DNA from: JBIOJM01 sp044450785
GTDB lineage: Bacteria; Planctomycetota; Planctomycetia; Isosphaerales; Isosphaeraceae
Length of the DNA: 8,834 nucleotides
NCBI GenBank assembly: GCA_044450785.1
Contig: JBIOJM010000399.1
Location: 1 to 8,834, forward strand
Direction of reading: 5' to 3'
The translations under genes and the position numbers were made by a program. Below, piece after piece: positions 1 to 6,295 of this stretch (the stretch's first letter is position 1; each line of letters opens with the position of its first letter). The notes under the pieces are model-generated. The model was not told the DNA's origin. It saw only the letters and a list, made by a program, of their open reading frames with translations, and did not search any database.

Positions 1-2
1 AA

Positions 3-107
3 GAGGAACCCGTTAAGGAACCCGTCCATGCACCCAAACTGGAGGAATCCGCGCGCGTCCTGAATGAACCTCCCGAGTTCGGGCGTCATCACTCCCGACG
101 CCCTTGA
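3..107 (+). CDS. Possible C-terminal end of an upstream gene (partial)
   Basis: A plus-strand frame is open from the window edge to a TGA at 105-107. The 34 residues are rich in Glu, Pro and Arg, with a short internal duplication (EEPVKEPV) that is mirrored in the DNA by AGGAACCCGT occurring twice, 12 bases apart. This looks like the charged, proline-rich tail of a longer protein whose start lies outside the window. The product cannot be identified. It could be a chance open frame in GC-rich DNA, so confidence is low. Confidence 0.25.
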   Translation, partial: EEPVKEPVHAPKLEESARVLNEPPEFGRHHSRRP

Positions 108-239
108 ATTCAATCGTTACATCTGAAAGGGCGTAACAAGGACAGGCTCCCTGCCTCAATGGAAAATGAAGGACGATACCACTAGGATTGTACACCATGT
201 TCGGCGCTTTCAGGGCACGGGTCATCACGTTTTCCGAAT

Positions 240-284
240 CCCAGGGCGTTGCCCTGGGCTGGCATGTTGCAGCCCCTTCGGGGC
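240..284. repeat. Two-hairpin palindromic repeat, probable dispersed element
   Basis: CCCAGGGC (240-247) and GCCCTGGG (251-258) form a perfect 8-bp stem around GTT. Thirteen bases further on, GCCCC (272-276) pairs with GGGGC (280-284) around TTC, or alternatively folds as a C(UUCG)G tetraloop. The two hairpins are joined by CTGGCATGTTGCA. A compact double hairpin in an intergenic stretch is typical of REP-like dispersed repeats; that it recurs in the genome is my inference and needs a whole-genome search. It lies beyond the stop of the minus-strand FHA gene, about 160 bases downstream, but has no T-run for an intrinsic terminator. The rest of 108-444 holds nothing else I recognise. Confidence 0.5.
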
Positions 285-444
285 GAGACTAAGAAGAGCG
301 CAACATCAAGTTTTGCGCGTCGGATTGGTGTCGGAGCCGACTCTGTCCGGCGATCCCATTATCCTACCATAACGATGCGCGCACCGCGCGGAGAGGTTGC
401 GAGCGACAATCGGACGGAAGTTGTTGGAAAGGAGATCCTGATCG

Positions 445-2154
445 TCAATCTTGGAGCGCTGACCGCTTCTCAGCACACGGCCACGCGCCCAGGACAGCTT
501 CGTCCAATGTCGGGTGGCATTCCACGAGCATGGTAAGCTGGACCTGGTGGAGGATGGCCATGACGCGGGCATGGGCCTGGCAGATCCGCATGGCACCGCC
601 GGCCCGATCGAGCCGGAGGTGGTGGGCCAAGAGCACGCCGATCGCGTGGGCCGAGACGTAACGGATGTATTGAAAGTTGATGACGACCTGGCGGGGCATG
701 GGTTGTTCGTACAGGGCGTGGAAATGGGAGCGGAGCAGCTCGATCACATTGTCTTCTTCCAGCTCGCTGACCTGGGGTGTGATCACCAGGACGTCCTGAA
801 TGACCTCGCACATGATGCGGTGTTCCGGCTCGGCCTCTGGGTCTTCGGAGGTGGGATAAGAGATGGTTGGCTGGGCCTCACCATGGTAGGGCCGCGCGAC
901 GGTGCCTTCCCCTTGCAGCCAACCGGCAACCATCTCGTCGACCTTTCCGACCGCTGTCCGGCATGGCCCGACCATCAGGGTTGAGATGACAGGCCCGATC
1001 TGAATGCGGTCGCCATCCTTGACCTCGGCTTCGTCGCTGCGGAGCGACCGGCCGTTGACGATCGTTCCATTGGTGCTGCCGAGATCGCGGAGGAAGATCC
1101 CACCCGGCCGGCGCTCGATGACGGCGTGGAGCTTGCTGACCATGGCCGAGCCGAGCCGCAACTGGCAATTACGGTCGCGGCCGATCACGAACCTCGAACC
1201 GGAGACCGCGACGGCTCGCCCTTTCGCGCCTCCGACCTGGACGCGCAGTGAGACTTCGAGTCCACCCTCGGCGGTCGGGGTCGGAGCCGTATGCTCGAAG
1301 AGCGGGTCCGGCCGCGGGGCGGCCGACCTCGCGACGCCGGCGGCCTCGGAGGGCGAGCCGCCTCGAATCGGCGGGATGTCCGCGGCCTTGGTGAGGGCGG
1401 TCAGGATTTCGATCGGGAGCGGCCGCGGGCCCGAGAGCTCGGGCCACTGGCTGTTGACGGCAGCCGTCTCGTCATCATAGAGGTCGATTCCCACCGCCAC
1501 TCCGGCGATCGGAAAAATGGACGCCAGCGGTCGCGGCAGCCCACAGATCTTGAGCGCTCCGCCGTCGGCGGCCGCACAGCGGCGCCGGGCCTCGTTCACC
1601 ACAATCACGACCCAGCTCGCCAGCCGCTCCGTGACCTGGAAGTTGAGGACGATCCGGTGATTCCCCGCCGCGATCAGGTCCAGGAGGTCGCAGGCCAGCT
1701 CACGAATCCGCGATTCCTTCACCAGGGCCTTGTCGACGAGCCGGACCACGGTGATCCCGCGCTTGTAGGCGACGCGAAACCTGGCCCAAGAGTCGAACGA
1801 CGCCTCAACAGCCTGCTCGGGACGCCTCGGGTTGGGAGCACGCTTCAAGCCGGGGAGGTTGTCGATGATCCGGTTCCACGCGCTGCGCTGCGCCGGCGGA
1901 GACTGGAAATCGAGATCGAGATTGCTGGCGATCCATTCTTCGATCCGCCGGTCAGGATCGATGGGAGCGGCCGGGCCGGCGAGCAGACCGACTCGATCCG
2001 CTTCGAGGGACGTGCGGGGAGCCGGTTGTCGATCGCCATTGGGGCCGGGGCTCATGGGGCGGACGTTGGGGGCGTCGGCCCGTTGGACCCGCGGGATGGC
2101 GATGTCTTCGTTCGTCATGAACCCAGTTCCCATCGATGATTGATCTCTCCACAT
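445..2154 (-). CDS. STAS-FHA-STAS signalling protein
   Basis: A 569-residue cytoplasmic protein with three recognisable parts. An STAS-like (anti-sigma-factor antagonist) fold lies at about 123-238, with the beta strand IVLNFQ followed by a helix. An FHA phosphothreonine-binding domain lies at about 302-395, with all key motifs: GRD (325-327), SKLH (340-343) and DLGSTNGTIVNG (357-368). A second STAS domain lies at about 446-558, with VVINFQYIRYVSAHAIGVLL. There is no signal peptide or membrane segment. FHA domains bind phosphothreonine partners of Ser/Thr kinases and STAS domains act in partner switching, so the protein probably couples kinase output to a sigma or anti-sigma pathway (inference). 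At the position equivalent to the phosphorylated serine of SpoIIAA there is Trp181 in STAS1 and Ala502 in STAS2. The start is uncertain: ATG at 2154 has AGGAAGGA directly against it, ATG at 2133 has GGAGAG 11 bases upstream, and ATG at 2118 is also possible. The gene stands alone, with no clear promoter visible. Confidence 0.92.
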   Translation of the reverse strand: MWRDQSSMGTGFMTNEDIAIPRVQRADAPNVRPMSPGPNGDRQPAPRTSLEADRVGLLAGPAAPIDPDRRIEEWIASNLDLDFQSPPAQRSAWNRIIDNLPGLKRAPNPRRPEQAVEASFDSWARFRVAYKRGITVVRLVDKALVKESRIRELACDLLDLIAAGNHRIVLNFQVTERLASWVVIVVNEARRRCAAADGGALKICGLPRPLASIFPIAGVAVGIDLYDDETAAVNSQWPELSGPRPLPIEILTALTKAADIPPIRGGSPSEAAGVARSAAPRPDPLFEHTAPTPTAEGGLEVSLRVQVGGAKGRAVAVSGSRFVIGRDRNCQLRLGSAMVSKLHAVIERRPGGIFLRDLGSTNGTIVNGRSLRSDEAEVKDGDRIQIGPVISTLMVGPCRTAVGKVDEMVAGWLQGEGTVARPYHGEAQPTISYPTSEDPEAEPEHRIMCEVIQDVLVITPQVSELEEDNVIELLRSHFHALYEQPMPRQVVINFQYIRYVSAHAIGVLLAHHLRLDRAGGAMRICQAHARVMAILHQVQLTMLVECHPTLDEAVLGAWPCAEKRSALQD

Positions 2155-2453
2155 TCCTTCCTAGGCGTCTTGCTCGTCCGGACTGGCCCGACTTCCTGAG
2201 ATTCATGTCAGGGGCGACCAGAGGCGAGCACGAGGTCCACGAATTTTTTGAAAATAGGGACGCGACAGGACAGATTGTCGCTGATACCTCTCAGGTGAAT
2301 TGTTCGGTGCGGACCGCCCACTGCGAGCGGATCGGCCGGCAGCGTGCGTGTGGGATGATGAAACGTTGGTCTGGCACCGCCAACGCGTTCATGCCGTTTT
2401 CCTTCGCAAGCAGGGCAACCCCCAAAGGGTGGCAGATTTTTGTCGAAGTGTTC

Positions 2454-2607
2454 GGCGCGGGTCTCACGACCCCGCCGCGATGCCTGACCGAAGGTCTCCT
2501 GCGCTAATCGCAGGCCTTGGCTTCAAAGGAATTCGTGCTCTCAGAGCACACTCCGAAGGAGGGAGACCTTCGGTCAGGCACTCGGGCAGGGTCAGGAGAC
2601 CCGCGCC
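2454..2607. repeat. Long inverted-repeat element with inner hairpins (MITE-like)
   Basis: Two 46-base arms (2454-2499 and 2562-2607) are inverted copies of each other. Nineteen bases are identical, TGCCTGACCGAAGGTCTCC at 2481-2499 and its complement at 2562-2580, and the outer parts match apart from a few scattered mismatches. The 62-base centre carries two further hairpins: CTGCG/CGCAG (2499-2503 and 2509-2513) and the near-perfect palindrome GTGCTCT-C-AGAGCAC (2535-2549). As single strand this folds into a long stem topped by two hairpins. Read outside-in, both arms encode related peptides (GAGLTTPPRCLTEGL on plus, GAGLLTLPECLTEGL on minus). No transposase is inside, so a MITE or another structured mobile repeat is the likeliest identity; a structured RNA is the alternative. 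Confidence 0.65.
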
Positions 2608-2815
2608 CAACAAACGCTTCCTCGAAGCGCAACAAAAGTTGAGGGTGGCCAAGGACTGTCAGGAGCCGGTCAAGGCCAACTTTCACCAGCCCAGCCCCCG
2701 ACTACCTCTTGAGCGCGGTTCCGTGCTGGCGATCGTCGATCAGGGACCCGTCCGCGGCTCGGGCCCGGTCGGAGCGATCGCTGTGGTTACGACGGCCGGG
2801 CACTGGTCGGGAATC

Positions 2816-2844
2816 CGTGCGATAGTACGTGACTCGATCGCACG
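2816..2844. repeat. Perfect 8-bp inverted repeat
   Basis: CGTGCGAT (2816-2823) and ATCGCACG (2837-2844) are separated by 13 bases. No T-run follows, so it is not an intrinsic terminator. It could be a dyad operator or a chance repeat; no adjacent intact gene helps decide. Apart from the long inverted-repeat element and the possible gene remnant, 2155-3125 shows nothing else convincing. Confidence 0.25.
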
Positions 2845-2941
2845 TTCCGCACATCTGCTCTTGATTATCTCCGAATTACCGCCGCCCGGGCCAGAAGACG
2901 GCGGCTGCGTGGCGCCTTGATGACGACCGGAATGCCCTGGG

Positions 2942-3052
2942 GTCACCACGAGCGGAGGGCTCTGCCGATCATCACCTCACGCAGCTTGCCGACGTGATCC
3001 TCGAGGACCGCGCTGGCTCGGCGGTAGTCCACGTCGCCGACGATTTCTCCTA
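2942..3052 (-). pseudogene. Possible C-terminal gene remnant, unidentified
   Basis: The minus strand has a short frame ending in TGA at 2942-2944 that reads GDVDYRRASAVLEDHVGKLR and then EVMIGRALRSW. The amphipathic, Arg/Leu-rich helix resembles the last helix of FCD/GntR-type regulators or a similar helical domain, but it is too short for identification. No start codon or intact upstream part is present; the frame is abandoned near 3052, just before the transposase leader. I read it as a host gene end cut off by the insertion, with chance coding as a real alternative. Confidence 0.2.
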
Positions 3053-3125
3053 CGGGACAATCATGTCCGCAGGAATCCCGGCGAGAACGCCGCTACCGGT
3101 CACACCTTCGTCAGGAGCGACACAG

Positions 3126-4027
3126 ATGGAAAAACCTAAAAAGCGCCATGTTCCCCGTTCAACCGATGCCCCTCGCCCCGGTGAGATCGCGCGCTCCAAG
3201 GGACGAGCCCTGAGCTCGTACCGAGTCGGCGCCGTGCCAATCATCAATCGACTCCTCGAACGCATGCGCCTCGAGGAGTTTCTCCGCTTGTACCTTCCAT
3301 CCGCCGATCGACGTTGCCGAATTGCTCCCACGATCGGGATCATACTCCTGCTCAAAAACATGCTCCTCTGCCGCGAGCCGCTCTACGGCATCGGCGAATG
3401 GGCCGCGCGGTATGCTCCCGAGGTACTCGGGTTCATCGACACTCAGTTGCCATCCCTCAATGACGACCGCGTGGGGCGGTGCCTCGACCGCTTGTTCCAA
3501 AGCGACATCACCTCGATGGTCTTGGCGCTCGTGACCCATGTGGTCCGCGAGTTCCAAGTGGACCTCGACGAGCTGCACAATGACTCCACCACGATCACCT
3601 TCCATGGTGCCTATGCCGACGCGACTAAGGAACAAGAGCGGGGCAAACACACGCGCATGGCAATCACCTGGGGTTACAACAAGGACCATCGCCCCGACCT
3701 CAAGCAACTGCTCTACATCCTCACGGTGGCCAAGGACGGCGCGGTTCCATTGTATTTCCAGGTCGCCAGCGGCAATGTGGCCGACGACCAAACCCATCGT
3801 GCTACCTGGGATCTCCTCTGTCGCTTGACCGGACGACGAGACTTCCTCTACGTGGCGGACTGCAAGCTGGCCAGCACCGAGAACATGGCCTATATCCATC
3901 AACACCAAGGCCGGTTCCTCCGCTCCGAGTTGGGCGGCGCCCGCCCGTGGTTTTCACGACCGAGCTGAGCCGACTGCAACGCAGGCTTCTGCGGCTGCTC
4001 GGCATGACCAAGGCCTTTGACGCCTGA
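3126..4027 (+). pseudogene. IS1634-type (DUF4277) transposase, internally deleted
   Basis: A DDE transposase of the IS1634 type. ATG at 3126 is preceded by AGGAG (3113-3117) with an 8-base spacer, so this start is preferred over in-frame ATGs further upstream. The N-terminal part, numbered from 3126, carries the DUF4277-like helical region (RVGAVPIINRLLERMRLEEF, about residues 34-53), the first catalytic aspartate in HNDSTTITFHG (D153), the conserved YILTVAKDGAVPLYFQVASG segment, and the second aspartate in VADCKLAST (D245). The frame then goes astray after GRFLR (about 3920) and stops at 3968. In another frame, 3947-4027 encodes VVFTTELSRLQRRLLRLLGM and a TGA, which looks like a transposase C-terminus. 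The catalytic glutamate and some 200 or more residues of the usual roughly 500-residue protein are missing, so the element lost an internal segment and is inactive. I could not find terminal inverted repeats or a target duplication, so element borders are unknown. Confidence 0.8.
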
Positions 4028-4283
4028 TTTAAACGGCCAATGCTTCACCGAGAGATCCGACGCGTGACGTCCAGTACCGATCCAAGAGTTGCTTCAGGGA
4101 TGCCGTGTTGCGAGGCCGATCAAGGCTTCGTGCGCGGACGAATGCAGTCGCGACGTACTCCGGTTAGTAATGGCGAGTCGCATCGTTGGTCCCGTGGCCC
4201 TCCTGGGTCTAGGACGGCCCGTGACCTGGCGAATGGCGTCGGGCGCGATGAGACCTGCGACGCCTGGGCCAGCAGGGCGACAA

Positions 4284-4813
4284 CTGCCGTTTGCCTCGGC
4301 AATCGAGCCGATCTGTGCGGGCGACGATTACACGACCGCCGCCGCCCTGACCCTTCAGCCTGGCCACCCGCACCGGCGGCGCGCTGGCCCGGGTGGCGAT
4401 CGATCTCAAGCAATCGACGACCGCACGCGTACTGGGCTTCGATAGCCGCAATGCCGTCGGCGCGCCGGGCTCCTGGAGCGACGTGATCGACTGGTCGGCG
4501 CCGTTCGACGCCGTCTCGATCCGGCCCGGCCGCCTTACCAACACGGCTGATCCCACCAAGCCTCGCTTCGGTAACGTCGTGCTGTTCGACCCGTCGATCA
4601 ACGGGGCCATCACCCTGACGACCACCGCCGGCTCGTTCACGACCCCGATCACGACTCGGTTCGACGGGTCCGACGACGTCGTGGTCTTCGTCCAGCCCGA
4701 CGCCAGGCGTCAGCATCCGCGGCGTCGGATTCCGCACGACCGGCACCGGGTCCCAATCGTCCTGCGAGTGTGTCGAGAAGCTGTGCGAACTGCTCGAGAA
4801 ACTCTGCCCCTGA
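4284..4813 (+). pseudogene. Broken gene for a beta-rich protein with a Cys-heptad tail
   Basis: Three consecutive frames read as one protein if two single-base insertions are removed. Frame one gives FASAIEPICAGDDYTTAAAL up to about 4360. Frame two, about 4362-4704, gives ATRTGGALARVAIDLKQSTT, then VLGFDSRNAVGAPGSW, GNVVLFDPSINGAITLTTTA and DDVVVFVQPDA. Frame three, after an extra A at 4705, gives GVSIRGVGFRTTGTGSQ and the end SCECVEKLCELLEKLCP with TGA at 4811-4813. Each step shifts the frame by +1. The codons of frame two end mostly in G or C, as expected for a real gene of this genome. The Thr/Gly/Asp-rich, strand-forming sequence resembles secreted or phage-structural beta proteins, but I do not recognise a family. 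The 5' part is missing, and 4028-4283 between the transposase and this fragment holds nothing I can assign. The stop lies 10 bases from the convergent glycosyltransferase stop. Sequencing error is the alternative explanation for the shifts. Confidence 0.5.
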
Positions 4814-4823
4814 GCTGGTCCGC

Positions 4824-5963
4824 TCACTCTGGCCATGACCGGTCGATCATCCTGCGGTACAGCTCGAGGTAACGGTCCACGACCACGTTGAGAGCGAACT
4901 CCTCGTCAATGCGCCGGCGTGCCGCCTCACCCAGGCGCCGGGCGTTGGCGGGGTGTTCGAGCAGCTCCAGCAGGGTCTCCGACCACGCCGAAGGGGTGGC
5001 GGTCTGGACCAGGCGGCCGGTCTGGCCGTCGGCGACCAGGTCGGTGTTGCCTCCGATGCCCGAGACCACGCAGGGCAGGGCGGTCGACATGGCCTCCAGG
5101 AGCGAGTTGCTCATGCCTTCCGCGAGGCTGGGGAGCACGAACACGTCGGCGGCGCGAAGGTAGTCGGCGGGGTCGTCGACGGCACCGACGAACTGAACCC
5201 GATCGGCGATGCCCAGCGAGCCGGCCAGCTCGGTGAGCGGCTGGCGGTCGCTCCCCGGACCGACCAGGATGAGGTTGGCCGTGTGGCGGCGCGCGACCTC
5301 GGACCAGGCCTCGAGCAAGAGCGGGATGTTTTTCTGGGGATGGAGCCGGCCGGTGAACATCACCCGCGGACGGGGGAGCAAGGTCGCTTCGACCGAGCTG
5401 ATTCCCGGCCGGAACTGATGCGCGTCGACGCCGCTGGCCATCCGCACGATCCGCCCCTCGGCGACCCCAAGCGCGCGCCACTGCCGCTCGATCTCCGCCG
5501 AGATCGCCGCGAAGCCGGTGTTGGAAAGGATGGCCCGGCGGAGGATGCCGCTTCCGCGCGTCCGCCCCAGCTCATCCGCCTCGCCGTAGTATCCCGCGCT
5601 GGCGGGCTGCACCAAGGTCGGTTTGCTCTTCAGGAAGCGGCGAGCGAGGCCCGTCGCCACGGCTTCCCATAGCGCCTGGTGGGTGTGGATCACGTCGATT
5701 TCGGCGCGGAGCCTCAAGAGCGCCCCGACCACGCCGGCCACGAAGCTCAGACCGAAGAGCGGGCCGCCCGTCGCGGTCTTGATCCAGCGGTGGATGAAGA
5801 TACCCTCATACTCTTCCTCGACAATCGGATAACCCGGTACCGATCGTGTGACCACGTGGACGACATGCCCGCGCCGGACGAGCTCCGAGCCTTGCGCCAG
5901 CGCCTGTCGTTCAGCGCCGCTGGCGAATGGATGGAAGAAGCTCACCACGTAGCAGACCCGCAC
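4824..5963 (-). CDS. GT4-family glycosyltransferase
   Basis: A 379-residue GT-B fold retaining glycosyltransferase that transfers a sugar from a nucleotide donor to an acceptor, probably a lipid-linked or exported glycan on the cytoplasmic side. The N-terminal half shows the acceptor-side motif FHPFASGAERQAL (10-22) and IDVIHTHQALW (89-99). The C-terminal donor-binding half has VMFTGRLHPQKNIPLLLEAW (201-220), LILVGPGSD (231-239), YLRAADVFVLPSLAEGMSNS (268-287) and the GT4 EX7E motif at Glu282 and Glu290. Length is normal for the family. The start is GTG at 5961-5963; an in-frame TGA three codons upstream (5970-5972) rules out a longer protein. It is the third gene of a cluster, 46 bases after the DUF2007 gene. 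Donor and acceptor cannot be read from the sequence. Confidence 0.93.
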   Translation of the reverse strand: MRVCYVVSFFHPFASGAERQALAQGSELVRRGHVVHVVTRSVPGYPIVEEEYEGIFIHRWIKTATGGPLFGLSFVAGVVGALLRLRAEIDVIHTHQALWEAVATGLARRFLKSKPTLVQPASAGYYGEADELGRTRGSGILRRAILSNTGFAAISAEIERQWRALGVAEGRIVRMASGVDAHQFRPGISSVEATLLPRPRVMFTGRLHPQKNIPLLLEAWSEVARRHTANLILVGPGSDRQPLTELAGSLGIADRVQFVGAVDDPADYLRAADVFVLPSLAEGMSNSLLEAMSTALPCVVSGIGGNTDLVADGQTGRLVQTATPSAWSETLLELLEHPANARRLGEAARRRIDEEFALNVVVDRYLELYRRMIDRSWPE

Positions 5964-6009
5964 CGGCTGTCACCCAATCTGAGGCACGAATCGCCGGGGC
6001 CTGGTCGTC

Positions 6010-6267
6010 TCAAGACTCGGGTTCGTGGACGTTTCGGAGCTTCTTGAAATGGGGATACTCGGCCAGGATTTCGCGGGCCTTTCTCGCCACGGATGATGCG
6101 ACGAAAATGGAATGACCCGGTTCGAATGGGAGCCCGCCGAAGACGTTCATCGCCTGGTTGGCGTCGCTTCGCGCGGGGATCCCGTCCTCGTTCAGCAGGT
6201 TGACGACCATCGCGGCTTCGACTTCGTTGGAGACCTCGCAGAGCAAGATTTCCGGAACCTCGTCCAT
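6010..6267 (-). CDS. DUF2007-type putative signal-transducing protein
   Basis: An 85-residue cytoplasmic protein resembling the DUF2007 family (ferredoxin-like fold). The sequence ILLCEVSNEVEAAMVVNLLN (7-26) followed by EDGIPARSDANQ (27-38) is the typical pattern of this family, where a strand and helix precede a variable loop; HSIFVASSVARKAREILAEY (52-71) is its second strand-helix unit. The family is suspected to bind small ligands or partners, but no function is established. ATG at 6265-6267 has GGAG (complement of 6276-6279) with an 8-base spacer. It sits 28 bases after the secreted-protein stop and 46 bases before the glycosyltransferase, so it is most likely co-transcribed with both. 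Confidence 0.85.
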   Translation of the reverse strand: MDEVPEILLCEVSNEVEAAMVVNLLNEDGIPARSDANQAMNVFGGLPFEPGHSIFVASSVARKAREILAEYPHFKKLRNVHEPES

Positions 6268-6295
6268 CGTATTGACTCCGCCCTATCCCCGGCGA

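Noticed and set aside
1291..2139. Long plus-strand open frame (282 codons) opposite the FHA gene
   Set aside because: It is antisense to conserved FHA and STAS coding sequence, and its Arg/Gly/Asp-rich composition is typical of a GC-rich shadow frame.
3159..3908. Minus-strand open frame of 249 codons
   Set aside because: It is antisense to the transposase, whose catalytic motifs are clear on the plus strand.
4811..4826. Bidirectional terminator between the converging stops
   Set aside because: TGAGC/GCTCA is only a 5-bp stem and there is no T-run on either side.
4120..4836. Minus-strand open frame of 238 codons
   Set aside because: It is antisense to the broken beta-rich gene and overlaps the end of the glycosyltransferase; composition is Arg/Gly/Asp-rich shadow without recognisable motifs.
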